A stretch of 42,341 nucleotides of DNA from Collinsella aerofaciens (GCF_005844325.1 NZ_SPFY01000018.1:1-42341); one strand, 5' to 3'. Counted from the stretch's first letter, positions 8,043-16,393 are shown. Numbers and translations are program-made. The notes: generated by a model from the letters alone, not told the origin.

Positions 8043-9451
8043 TGGCTAAAATTAAAACTACCAAGGCAGACATTATATGGAACTATGTAAGTACTGTTCT
8101 TTCAATGGGGAGCAGCTTCCTCCTTCTTCCGTTTCTGCTTGCTTACTTATCTAGCGCTGAACTTGGTCTCTGGTACACTTTTGTTGCAATAGGCAATTTA
8201 ACGCTGCTATTTGAATTTGGCTTTACGCCAACTTTTGCGAGAAATATTGTTTATTGTCTTAGCGGTGCACGTAGCATTAGCAAGAGCGGCTACGATTCAT
8301 CTCAAGTTGGTGATTCTGTAGACTATGAGCTTCTTGGCAAATTGATTAAAACATCCCGGCTTGTTTACGCATTAATTTCTTGCGTTGTCCTGATGCTTAC
8401 CGCTACAGTTGGAACTGCCTACATTTCTTCAATTTCGAGTGCTATTGATCCCATTTCTTGCTGGGCCGCATGGCTAATTTTTTGTTTTGACGTGTTTTTT
8501 AATCTATTCTTTTTTCATTACACGACCTGCCTGAGAGGGTTCGGGGATATTTCCGCTGAAAGCAGGGCAAAGTCTTATGGTCGCATTGGGCAGCTTGTGG
8601 TGTCTGCTCTTTTGCTGTTTATGGGTTTTGGCATTATTGGCGCTGCCATCGGTTATCTGTTTAATGACATTGTACTGAGATTTTTTTGCGGTCGCTTTCT
8701 GGAGGTTCACTCAGAGGCGATGAAAAAAGCAAATAGCGCTTGTGCGGGTGTTTCTATTTCTGAAATAAAAGAAACGTTTACTTCAGTGGCTTATTTGGCG
8801 TGGAGGGATGGCGTTGTTCAACTTTGCTGCTATGCTTCCACTCAGTTGAGTTCCCTGCTCTGCTCCTATTTTCTTGGCGTGGAGGTAAACTCTCAGTATT
8901 CGTTAATTATTCAAGTTGGTGGTGCAATTTACGGGTTTGCCAGCGCCTACGTTCGATCTTTTATTCCGATGTTTCAGTCTGCCTATGCTGGTGGTGAAGT
9001 TCAGACTGCACGAAAAATTATTGAAAAAAGTCTGTCTCTATATTGGATTTTAATTGTTGTATGCACAATCGGTGTCTGGTTTGTCGGCTTCCCCGTTTTG
9101 TTCCTAGTTAAGAAAGGCTTCTCCCCCGACGGGCTTCTTTATTTCTCCTTGGTTGTTTATCTTGCGGTTTGGAACCATCATTCATTGTGCTGTAATTACA
9201 TTATCAGTACAAATGAAATCCCCTATCTTCCGGCTTATATAGTTTCGGCTATTGCGGGTTTTGTATTGTCGTATGTCTTAATTTCCTTTACTAGCATGGG
9301 TGTCTGGGCGCTCGTGGTTGGTAATGGGGTTGCTCAGCTTGCATATAATAATTGGAAATGGCCTGTATACCTTGCACGTAAATTTTCCTCCCATTATTTT
9401 GCGTTGATTAGATCTGGTCTCGTGCAGTGGTCCTGTGCGTTGAATAAATAA
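8042..9451 (+). CDS. Wzx-like polysaccharide flippase (MOP superfamily)
   Basis: A 469-residue membrane protein with 12 to 14 hydrophobic segments. The N-terminus ends in the family-like run IWNYVSTVLSMGSSFLLLPF, followed by LGLWYTFVAIGNLTLLFEFG. This is the pattern of polysaccharide-biosynthesis flippases that turn the undecaprenyl-linked repeat unit across the membrane. The start ATG overlaps the polymerase stop by one base (TAATG). It is the last gene of the cluster and is followed by a strong terminator, so the operon ends here. No Wzz/Wze-type chain-length regulator is visible downstream; if present it lies left of the window. Confidence 0.87.
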   Translation: MAKIKTTKADIIWNYVSTVLSMGSSFLLLPFLLAYLSSAELGLWYTFVAIGNLTLLFEFGFTPTFARNIVYCLSGARSISKSGYDSSQVGDSVDYELLGKLIKTSRLVYALISCVVLMLTATVGTAYISSISSAIDPISCWAAWLIFCFDVFFNLFFFHYTTCLRGFGDISAESRAKSYGRIGQLVVSALLLFMGFGIIGAAIGYLFNDIVLRFFCGRFLEVHSEAMKKANSACAGVSISEIKETFTSVAYLAWRDGVVQLCCYASTQLSSLLCSYFLGVEVNSQYSLIIQVGGAIYGFASAYVRSFIPMFQSAYAGGEVQTARKIIEKSLSLYWILIVVCTIGVWFVGFPVLFLVKKGFSPDGLLYFSLVVYLAVWNHHSLCCNYIISTNEIPYLPAYIVSAIAGFVLSYVLISFTSMGVWALVVGNGVAQLAYNNWKWPVYLARKFSSHYFALIRSGLVQWSCALNK

Positions 9452-9571
9452 GTGTTAATCACTGTTTTAATGTGATTTATGATTTCAATCGCGCCGGATA
9501 TATTGATGTAAATCCGCCGACGGCCAGCCGTCGAAAAGAAAAAATGTCCCTTCCTAGAAGTCGGACGGTGA

Positions 9572-9604
9572 GGTTCTGGGGCTTTGAATGCCCCAGAACC
9601 TTTT
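9572..9604 (+). terminator. Rho-independent terminator of the polysaccharide operon
   Basis: An 11-bp GC-rich stem (GGTTCTGGGGC pairing with GCCCCAGAACC), a 7-base loop and a run of four T. It lies 120 bases after the flippase stop. A smaller hairpin at 9518-9533 (CGACGGC/GCCGTCG) precedes it. Between 9605 and the IS remnant at 9734 nothing else could be identified. Confidence 0.9.
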
Positions 9605-9727
9605 ACTTTATGGAACGGCCATGACTATGTGACGTTGCCGCATGTACGCTTTGCCATAGGCAAGGAAAGGATATCGACAATATGATTTAGACATGCTGCT
9701 AAAGTTTTCTAACGTCACCTGGTACAG

Positions 9728-10521
9728 TCAAGATTCTTTCGCAAATTGATTTAGCCGTCCTCGGCCCTGTCCTCTTCTAGCCCTTCGCTTTCCCCTCAGC
9801 TCGTCCATCTCCTCCGGCTTGGACATGTCCAGGTACCTCCTCTTGCCCCACTCGTGCTCCACAATGTACTTCAGCCTCGCCGTCACTAGCATGAGGGCCG
9901 AATTGCCGTCCGGGAAGGCCCCGACGACCCTCGTCCTCCTCCTGGTCTCGCGGTTGATGCGCTCGATCCCGTTGTTCGTCCTGATCCGGCGCCAGTGCTC
10001 CGGCGGGAATTCCGTGTAGGCAAGCGTCTCGGCGAACCCGTCGCGCTCCGTCCTCGTGCCCGCCCCGAGCCGTATCGACTCCAACTCGTCCGCCACCTCC
10101 CCGGCCTTCCTGCCGCATGCCTCGCGCGCTTCCTGCGCGTGGATCGCCTTCAACATGCGCTACGGCCTTTCGCCTGGTCACGGGAACCCTTTCCAGCACG
10201 TTGCGGTAGAAATCACCGCGCAGTGCCGGTGGCGGGCCCCGGGGAACACCTCCCCGAGCGCACCGAGCATCCTCACGCACTTGTTTCGACCTTCCCGGCT
10301 CCAATGGCGAGCTTTCTGGCATACCGGACGCTGCGGTAGGCCTCCCAGCCCGCCTTCCTCTCGTAGCGCTCGGCTCTGACGAGCTCGGACGCCTCCTCGT
10401 CGAGCAGCGCGTTGGTCGTCTCCTCGACGGTCTTCCTCACCAGATTCTTTATGTCCTTGCGCAGCGACTCCTCGTCGGTTGGTACGATGATCGCAGACGC
10501 GTCCCGTGCTCCCTTCGTCAA
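9728..10521 (-). pseudogene. IS256-family (mutator-type) transposase, internally deleted and frameshifted
   Basis: The N-terminal piece (10521 down to about 10275) has the family pattern ALLDEEASELVRAERYERK and breaks off after GAGKVE. It is joined directly to the late catalytic region (VRMLGALGEVFPGARH, then FYRNVLERVP in another frame). After a further shift comes the C-terminal piece with HWRRIRTNNGIERINRETRRR, YIVEHEWGKRRYLDM and the end at 9728. The segment with the first two catalytic acidic residues is absent, and at least two frameshifts are present, so no active transposase can be made. The ribosome site and start near 10521 are plausible but unimportant. Mobilisation would need another IS256 copy in the genome. 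Confidence 0.82.
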
Positions 10522-10602
10522 TGATTTGTTGTTTAGCCGCTGGAATCCATATGACGGGGCGCGGGCCGTGTTCCGCTATGCGGTTGTCAATTTGCGAAAG
10601 AA
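9734..10602 (-). mobile_element. IS256-family element remnant with intact 16-bp terminal inverted repeats
   Basis: A perfect 16-bp inverted pair bounds the element: TTCTTTCGCAAATTGA at 9734-9749 and its reverse complement at 10587-10602. The enclosed 869 bp is much shorter than a usual 1.3-1.4 kb IS256-family element because the middle of the transposase gene is missing. No direct repeat of the flanks is seen, consistent with rearrangement after insertion. The left repeat overlaps the transposase 3' end (it encodes NQFAKE). The element lies between the polysaccharide terminator and the 3' end of the transglutaminase-like gene. Confidence 0.8.
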
Positions 10603-10610
10603 ATTATGCG

Positions 10611-11975
10611 TCACCTCTGAATCCCCGAGATGCTCGGCGGGAACGACTGGTTATCAGCGTCAATGGAAAAGCTCTCTTCCTTGGCATCTAGGTGCTGCTG
10701 AATGCGGTCGGCGTACTTCTCTGTCCATTCTTCGGCCTTGCCATTTCGCACAAAGTAATTGTTGGACAGGTCGGTCGAGCGGTAGGCGTAGCCGTCCTTC
10801 TGATAGTTTGCCGTGTGGTCGGAGTGGGCGATTGCCATGAGCTCGTCGGTCAGGCCAAAGTACAGATGGCTCTGGTCCAGATCTCCGTACCAGTTGTCGC
10901 TGGTGTCGTCCCAGGTTAGGTCCATCTGGCACCATTTGCCGTCGATCTTTACGGCGTTCTAGGTGTGGCCGTTGCCGGTGATGCGGCCGTTGGCGATGCC
11001 CACGGCGTCAAGGAGCTTGGAGTAGATGCGCTGGTAGCTCTCGCAGGTGCCCTGGTGGCGCGTGAGGCCGCTTTCGGCCGAGCACCAGTTAAGGCTGTGG
11101 TCGTACTCCAGCTGGTCGAGCGTCCAGTCGTGGAGCCACAGCGCCATGTCGTATTCCGAGCCGTTTGTCTGTTGCCTGCACTGGGCCACGGCGCTGTTGA
11201 CGATCTGCGTGACGCTGGGGCGGGCGGCGTCGTTTACGGTCACCTCCGCCGTGGTGCGCAGGTAGTAGATCCCCTTGTCGTTTTGGGGGTCGTTTCTGTC
11301 GTTGTCCATGAAGTAGAAGTAGATGCGGTAGGTGCCCGATGCCGTGAAGTCAAAGGTAAAGTCGTGGCCCGCGGTGCCCAGGCTGCAGTAGCTGGCCCAT
11401 GCCGGGCGCGACGGGTCGCAGACGCTTTCCTGGCTGCCGCCGTCCCAATAGGTGGGCACGTCCATGCGCGCCTTGGCCTGGGACGAGCCGTTGGCCTGGG
11501 TTACGTGGAAGATCGTCGCGGTGCCCGCGGGGGCGTCGTTCCACGAGACGGTGAAGGTGAAGCCGTTTTGGGTTGCCGTGGCGGAGTGGGCGTAGGTGGT
11601 TTGTGACGTGGTGGAGATTGCGGCGGGCGTGGGGTTGGTGCGGGCTCGGAGGGATGGGGTGGGGGCTGTGGTGGCCGCGCCGGTTGCGGCGGCGGTGCCG
11701 GGGGTGGCGGTGTCTGTGGTGTTGGCGTCCGCGGGGTCGGTCTGGCTGGTGCCGGTAGATGTTGCGGTGCTGTCCTCTGCGGAATCTGCTGTCGCATTTG
11801 TGTTGGTGCCGTCTTCAGCCTTGTCTGTGCCGCTGCTCGTGGCGTCGGCTTGCGCCTGCTGCTCGGTGGTCTCTTGGGGCTGAATTGCCTCCGCGATGGC
11901 TGCCATGGGCATCGTCGCGCCGACCATGGACGTGCACGCGATCGCGCAGAGCAGGTAGTAAAGGGGTCGTTTCAT
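10611..11975 (-). pseudogene. Secreted transglutaminase-like protein interrupted by an in-frame TAG
   Basis: Read from an ATG at 11975 (GAGAGG ribosome site), the protein starts with a signal peptide (MKRPLYYLLCAIACTSMVGA). A Thr/Ala/Asp-rich linker and a beta-rich region (about residues 125-240) follow, and then a transglutaminase-like domain. The putative catalytic Cys311 lies in GTCESYQRIY and His337 in GNGHT. Codon 339, expected to be Trp in the family motif GHTWN, is TAG. Reading past it in the same frame continues as NAVKIDGKW, DLTWDD (the catalytic Asp near 352) and about 100 more residues to a TGA at 10611, only 9 bases from the IS256 terminal repeat. Repaired length would be 454 residues. 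Either a real nonsense mutation or a sequencing error. Confidence 0.75.
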
Positions 11976-12158
11976 AGCGGAGCCTCTCGGTGAGCAGTCA
12001 ATAGGGTCCGAAGGCAGCTCCAGGCCTGCACTCCGCACATATTTTATTGGGGATTATTTTACGGGAACCCCAGTCAACATCAGCGAACTTTCTGGGGGAT
12101 GTTGGGGAGGGGAGGGATGGTTGGTTGCCCGGTGACGTTGTGAATCGCGTTGGGTTGA

Positions 12159-12830
12159 CTATGCCTGATGCGGCAAATCCAGCATAAGGCCGTCTCGCGC
12201 TTCTTCGAGACTCGCCACCGAGACCTTCCAGGAAAAGTCCGCAAGGCTGCTGCCTAGGTCAAGTTCTGCGTGGTCGTATTTTTCAATTTTGCAGCCTAGG
12301 TGATTCTCGTCTGGTAAAAGGCGACATTCGACCGGTCGCGACCCGATGATTCGATACTCCTTCTGATATGCGTACTTGGGTGTTTTGATAACGAGATTGT
12401 GCGGGATGCCCTCAAAGATCTCGCGTATCAGTTTTGGCCCGGGAACGCCGTAGGAGATGGGACCGTGGGCGTAGATGCTTCCGTCGTCGGTGGTGTGTCT
12501 GTCGGCGAGGCGCGCGAAGCTGTCGTACTGCACAATGCCGATCCATCCGTCCTCGCATCCGAACTCCTGGATCATGCGTTTCGGGATTTTCACGGCGTTG
12601 TCGACGATATCGTTCTCGCGGACCGTATACATGCAGTAGATGGGCAGGGAAGTATATCTGTAGAGGCGCACCCCGGGAGCCATGGAAGCTTCGAGCGGAT
12701 CGCCCTGTTCGCCAGGCAGGCCATGATAGTAGCCGGCCGCGTTCATGTAGAGGCGACCGTTTATTAGGTCGTCGATGTATGCTTCCTTGGGTGCAAACTT
12801 GAGTAGGTATGCGATGCCGTCTTTGAGCAT
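12159..12830 (-). CDS. Hypothetical protein, DUF2971-like
   Basis: A 223-residue soluble protein. The opening LLKFAPKEAYIDDLINGRLYMN followed by YYHGLPGEQGDPLEA resembles the N-terminus of DUF2971-like proteins, where a short LINGxLYMN stretch is followed by GDPxEG. These are found scattered in accessory and defence regions, with no proven reaction. The later part (IVQYDSFARLADRH, YAYQKEYRII) shows no catalytic motif recognised here. AAAGGA lies a few bases before the ATG. It is transcribed away from the PHP-ATPase gene across a shared 565-bp gap. A role in defence is only suggested by the neighbours. Confidence 0.72.
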   Translation of the reverse strand: MLKDGIAYLLKFAPKEAYIDDLINGRLYMNAAGYYHGLPGEQGDPLEASMAPGVRLYRYTSLPIYCMYTVRENDIVDNAVKIPKRMIQEFGCEDGWIGIVQYDSFARLADRHTTDDGSIYAHGPISYGVPGPKLIREIFEGIPHNLVIKTPKYAYQKEYRIIGSRPVECRLLPDENHLGCKIEKYDHAELDLGSSLADFSWKVSVASLEEARDGLMLDLPHQA

Positions 12831-13004
12831 AGAAGATCCTTTCTTGGGTGGAGGTGCCCTGGGTCGCTTTGTGCGCCCGGGTTGTTTGCCGCCAAGGTAA
12901 GGCCGACTGGTGGGATCTTCGTGCGGGAGTGGTGCGGGTCGCTGGTGTTGCCCGGGGGCTGTGATCGCCCTCGGCGTCTGGGGTGCATGTCTGTGGAGCG
13001 TTCC

Positions 13005-13014
13005 GGGGGGGGGG
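13005..13014 (+). repeat. G10 homopolymer in the divergent intergenic region
   Basis: Ten consecutive G residues, the longest homopolymer noticed in the window, about 175 bases upstream of the DUF2971-like gene and 380 bases upstream of the PHP-ATPase gene. Tracts of this length are prone to slippage. Confidence 0.8.
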
Positions 13015-13164
13015 CTGTTTCCGGGCAGGGGAGTGTCGGCTGCTGCCAGCTAATAACGAAATTGGGGGCGAGCTCACAGTTGAGGCTGTCCTGCGCAACC
13101 TCAGCGGGGCTACGTTCTTCAGACGCGTGTTGGAAGTGGTGCGGAGTGTTAGGGCCTCGCCGCG

Positions 13165-13383
13165 ATGTCGAACGGTACGGTTATCAAGGATTTGCTCAGC
13201 GTCAAGTTCGAACTTCCGGTGTGGGTGCAAAGTGGATTGGGACAGGACGGATGATTGGGGCCATCTTCGAGCTTGCAGGTGAAATAGGGGCGGCATAGGA
13301 TATCTAATGATATTCAGGTTTGGGATGCGGACCGACTCGCTTCGAATCGGGCTTACATCAACTTTCTCGACACTATCGTATGA
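13165..13383 (+). pseudogene. Possible decayed small gene upstream of the PHP-ATPase
   Basis: One frame starts MSNGTVIKDLLSVKFELPVW at 13165 and ends QVWDADRLASNRAYINFLD with a TGA at 13381, where the ribosome site of the next gene begins. Both ends read like natural protein and share one frame, but the middle has two stops. This could be a remnant of a short first gene of the PHP-ATPase operon, or chance. No family recognised. Confidence 0.25.
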
Positions 13384-13395
13384 GAGGAATCTGGT

Positions 13396-15570
13396 ATGAA
13401 GATTGATTTGCATTGCCATACCATCAAGGCGAAATCGGGCGATGGAGGGCGCGATATTGACCCGGCCAGCTTGGCTGAGGCCTTAGCAGGCAACCAGGTT
13501 GGTATCGCCGCCATTACAAACCATAACCTCTTCGACCTTTCAATATTCAAGCAATGCGTAGCTGAAGCGTCAGCCAAGGGAATCGATCTCTGGCCGGGCA
13601 TAGAGCTTGATATTCGAGGCAAGTCTAGGGTTGTCGGCCATGTAATCGTTATTGCTGACCCCGTGCATGCGAAGCAGTTTTCTGATGTCTGTAATGGCCT
13701 GGTTCAATGCACACATCCTGATGATTTTGTTCTTGATTGGGATAAGCTTGCCGGCGCATTTGTCGGACAAGGGTTCGATTTCATCGTGATATCTCATTAC
13801 CGTCCCTTCAAGGGCAAGTCTTATAAAGATAAGGCACTGCCTTACGCCGATAATCAAGCACTGAAAGCGAGTTTTCCAGTAGAAACCCCGTTCTTTTTCG
13901 AGCCTTCAAACCTTAAGCGCGCTGGCATCATGTATGCCGATGGGGTCGATTGCCTGATTGGCTCGGACGTCAAAGACTGGAGCAAGTATTGTGAGTGCTC
14001 CCTTCCTGAGATTAAACTTGAGGTCAAGAGCTTCAGCCAGTTTCTGCTCCTGCTTAGAAAGACACCTGAAGTTCTCAAATCCATTATGGACAAGAAAACG
14101 TCAGAGCAGGTTGAAATCACTTTGTTCGATGACGATGCGAAGCTTACCTTCCCCGTCTACAACGACGTCACCATCGTCTTTGGCGCCAAAGGCACGGGGA
14201 AGACGGCGCTTCTAAAAAAGATAGAGAATCATTTTCGGGCGAAGGGGTGGACCGATGTCTCTTCGTATTACGCGTCAGAAAACAATGACAAGTATAAACA
14301 AATGGTGAACGTGAATCCCAAAGAGGAGGACTTTGTTAAACTCGGCGTCGACGACGCGAGTGATAAATTCGCTGGCATCAGAGCGTGGAATGAACCGGCA
14401 GTAACTCCTTTTAGCAATTACATCAGCTGGGAAGAATACAGTGTCGAGAAAAAGGACACGGCTCGCTTCGGATTTGCCTTGGCTTCTGCACCTGTAGAAC
14501 CGGACCTTGACGCGATGAGATGTCTTATCGATGACTATAAGACATTGATATCTAGCGCTAATAATATTCTTAACAACAAGATTGTTGAGGCTTGCTTGAG
14601 TTCTAACGAATTCAGTGAACTTAGATCTGCTGTTCTGAGAGTATGTATGAACGCGCAATCCTATGTGCGATCCGGTTTCGTTGACGCCTACGCACTTCAT
14701 CTCGAGTGTTTTACAGTCAAGAAAATGAAAAGTTACATCACTGCGCGAACGGGGAGTCCTACAAAGCCTTCCGGAACCGGGTTTTCGGCTTTTGCCTTAA
14801 GCTACAAAAAGGCGAGATCCATTTTGAATTCGATTTCCGATTCTTTTCAAAACGAGCCTTATGAGGAAAAAGTGGTACTCGGACGTCTGGCTGAAAAGGG
14901 CGACGTTGTACAACATCGAAAATACTTAATAAATCCGTCGCAGGGAACGAAGGTCTCTTATCTTCGCGATAAGGTGAAGGCCAAGAATCTAAAATCGTTG
15001 GTTGCGGCAATCGGCAATGCATCGGATACCGCCAAAACTCCGTGTGGGGCATTGGCCTCGAAAATAGCCGAGGTTAACAAGATGACAGATGAGATGGGAA
15101 TTGCCTCGCTTAAGGACTGTCTGGGCGTTACCTCCTATGTGTCTTGTGGGGGAGATTCGAGCTATGAGCCCTCTAACGGGGAGAGGGCGATGATTGTTCT
15201 TGCCCATGCCCTGTTCGACGATGATGCCTCCATTTATATCCTCGATGAGCCTGAGGCAAGTATGGGCAATGAATTTATCAACGAGGTTATCGTAGATAGA
15301 ATCAACCAGCTGGCGAAAGCAAATAAAATTGTCATAGTGTCCACCCATAATGCCAACATTGCTGTTCGTACTTTGCCCTGGCAATCGATTTATCGCGAAT
15401 ACGATGGCGGTTGCTATCGTACCTACGTGGGTAATCCCTTTTGCGATGAGCTTAGGGATATTGCTGAGGTCAAACCGCCTAAGGTGTGGACACAAGTGAG
15501 TATGGACACTCTTGAGGGCGGGGAATATGCATTTACCGACAGGGAGATTGTTTATGGAAAACTTAACTAA
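13396..15570 (+). CDS. PHP-domain phosphoesterase fused to an SMC/ABC-like ATPase (TrlF/Ppl-type architecture)
   Basis: A 724-residue two-domain protein. Residues 1-210 form a PHP metal-dependent phosphoesterase: H6 and H8 in DLHCH, H43 in ITNHN, E70 in PGIE, H134 in VISHYRP, and GSDVKDW near 190, where GSDxH is more usual. Residues 240-700 form an ATPase with Walker A GAKGTGKT (263-270), an ABC-signature-like SNGERAMIV near 593, Walker B ILDEPEASM with D617 and E618, and a switch histidine in STHN near 651. Similar PHP-ATPase fusions are known among anti-phage proteins, where ATP-gated nucleic-acid cleavage is proposed; the substrate here is unknown. GAGAGGAA precedes the ATG. The 3' end overlaps a small partner gene by 17 bases. 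Confidence 0.85.
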   Translation: MKIDLHCHTIKAKSGDGGRDIDPASLAEALAGNQVGIAAITNHNLFDLSIFKQCVAEASAKGIDLWPGIELDIRGKSRVVGHVIVIADPVHAKQFSDVCNGLVQCTHPDDFVLDWDKLAGAFVGQGFDFIVISHYRPFKGKSYKDKALPYADNQALKASFPVETPFFFEPSNLKRAGIMYADGVDCLIGSDVKDWSKYCECSLPEIKLEVKSFSQFLLLLRKTPEVLKSIMDKKTSEQVEITLFDDDAKLTFPVYNDVTIVFGAKGTGKTALLKKIENHFRAKGWTDVSSYYASENNDKYKQMVNVNPKEEDFVKLGVDDASDKFAGIRAWNEPAVTPFSNYISWEEYSVEKKDTARFGFALASAPVEPDLDAMRCLIDDYKTLISSANNILNNKIVEACLSSNEFSELRSAVLRVCMNAQSYVRSGFVDAYALHLECFTVKKMKSYITARTGSPTKPSGTGFSAFALSYKKARSILNSISDSFQNEPYEEKVVLGRLAEKGDVVQHRKYLINPSQGTKVSYLRDKVKAKNLKSLVAAIGNASDTAKTPCGALASKIAEVNKMTDEMGIASLKDCLGVTSYVSCGGDSSYEPSNGERAMIVLAHALFDDDASIYILDEPEASMGNEFINEVIVDRINQLAKANKIVIVSTHNANIAVRTLPWQSIYREYDGGCYRTYVGNPFCDELRDIAEVKPPKVWTQVSMDTLEGGEYAFTDREIVYGKLN

Positions 15571-15913
15571 CGGAATCGTTCTGAACGCCGGTGCCGACCA
15601 ACACGTGATTACGGTTACGTTGCGTATGAACTCGGAGGGCAATGAGGTCCTTCACTTTGAAGACGCTCCGGAAGAGTTGGACATCGACTTTGCGAAAAGC
15701 GACCAGACCTCTCTACGCAAGTTATTTCGCTGGCTGTTGGATGAGCAGCTCAAGCAAAGATTCAGCCTGAAATTAAAGATTGACTCCTCGGTTAAGAATG
15801 TCACTTATAAAAAGGTCGCTGAGGATTACGTCAATGACCTCAACGCTGAAATTGATCAGGTCTTTTTAAATGAAGCTCAGACCATAAAGGATCTACATGA
15901 GAAATTGGGATAG
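15554..15913 (+). CDS. Small hypothetical partner protein of the PHP-ATPase
   Basis: A 119-residue protein not recognised as any family. The ATG at 15554 is chosen because AGGGAGA lies 6 bases before it. It overlaps the end of the PHP-ATPase gene by 17 bases in another frame, so the two are almost certainly co-translated. The first 45 residues look beta-rich and acidic (VITVTLRMN, EVLHFEDAPEELDIDF), and the rest is charged and helical (LRKLFRWLLDEQLKQ, NDLNAEIDQVFLNEAQ). There is no membrane segment or catalytic motif. It could be a regulatory subunit, a sensor or an inhibitor of the upstream enzyme; this is inferred from position only. Confidence 0.75.
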   Translation: MENLTNGIVLNAGADQHVITVTLRMNSEGNEVLHFEDAPEELDIDFAKSDQTSLRKLFRWLLDEQLKQRFSLKLKIDSSVKNVTYKKVAEDYVNDLNAEIDQVFLNEAQTIKDLHEKLG

Positions 15914-15971
15914 AGCCCGGAAACGGTAGGGGTTCTGGGGACTCATAAGCCTCGATTAGTTTGAGGTATCT

Positions 15972-16195
15972 TTAAAGATGACTCCCGATAACGTCTTGAT
16001 AAGGGCTGCTTCGAATATTGGTAGTATAGTTGTTTGCGAATTTGTGTATGAGACGCTTGACTAATGTGTCCTCGTGGAGTGCGATGCCGTCTTTCGGGTC
16101 GCTGCGGGCGCGGGTATGTAGAGTGCTTTTATGCGTTGGCACTCGTCAACCGCTAGGGCGATGCAGTACGAGTTGGGGCCTCTTTTCTGCTTCAC
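15972..16195 (-). pseudogene. Possible frameshifted gene fragment
   Basis: On the minus strand a GTG-start frame reads VKQKRGPNSYCIALAVDECQ then RIKALYIPA. Near 16105 the protein-like reading moves to another frame: DPKDGIALHEDTLVKRLIHK, then FANN, ending GSHL with a stop at 15972. Both halves have protein-like composition and join at one point, which suggests one old gene with a frameshift. No family was recognised. The rest of the 15914-16475 gap contains the two hairpins and the promoter listed separately. Confidence 0.3.
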
Positions 16196-16226
16196 TTCAT
16201 TAAGGTGTATAGTATATAGCGCAATA

Positions 16227-16249
16227 TTAAAGCTCTTTGGGAGCTTTAA
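16227..16249 (+). other. Hairpin TTAAAGCTC/GAGCTTTAA upstream of a terminator
   Basis: A perfect 9-bp stem with a 5-base loop, directly followed by the terminator at 16250. The pair of hairpins without a coding gene in front could be the 3' part of a small RNA. An AT-rich stretch at about 16206-16220 (GTGTATAGTATATAG) could hold its promoter. Confidence 0.5.
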
Positions 16250-16286
16250 GGGTGACGCTTTCTGTAAGAGAGTGTTGCCCTTTTTT
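16250..16286 (+). terminator. Rho-independent terminator upstream of the RloA gene
   Basis: A 14-bp stem containing G-U pairs (GGGTGACGCTTTCT with AGAGAGTGTTGCCC), a 3-base loop and six T. It ends transcription from the left, so the RloAB pair must rely on its own promoter. It lies 337 bases after the last coding gene on this strand. Confidence 0.85.
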
Positions 16287-16393
16287 CATGCATGTAATGT
16301 GTGACGTGTTAGCTAAACGCCATTTCGGCAATGGGATGGTCGAGTATGGGCGGTTTGGCACCTTGCGCCTGCTGTCATTGGTGTAGCAAGCAC

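Larger units (their letters stand above)
12831..13395. other. 565-bp gap between divergent genes
   Basis: This gap must hold the promoters of the DUF2971-like gene (leftward) and the PHP-ATPase gene (rightward). It is rich in G runs, including ten consecutive G at 13005-13014, and its right part contains a possible decayed reading frame (13165-13383). No convincing sigma-A promoter was identified. The several open frames across it have unnatural composition and look like products of GC bias. Confidence 0.6.

Noticed and set aside
9452-9733. Target-site duplication around the IS256 remnant
   Set aside because: The 8 bases outside each terminal repeat do not match.
10959-10961. Amber recoding in the transglutaminase-like gene
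   Set aside because: TAG is used as a normal stop by nusA, infB and rpoD here, and no recoding signal is seen; nonsense mutation or error is simpler.
12412-13419. Long minus-strand open frame across the divergent gap and the DUF2971-like gene
   Set aside because: Composition is Arg/Pro/Thr/His-rich with no motifs, and it overlaps a gene with a good ribosome site in another frame.
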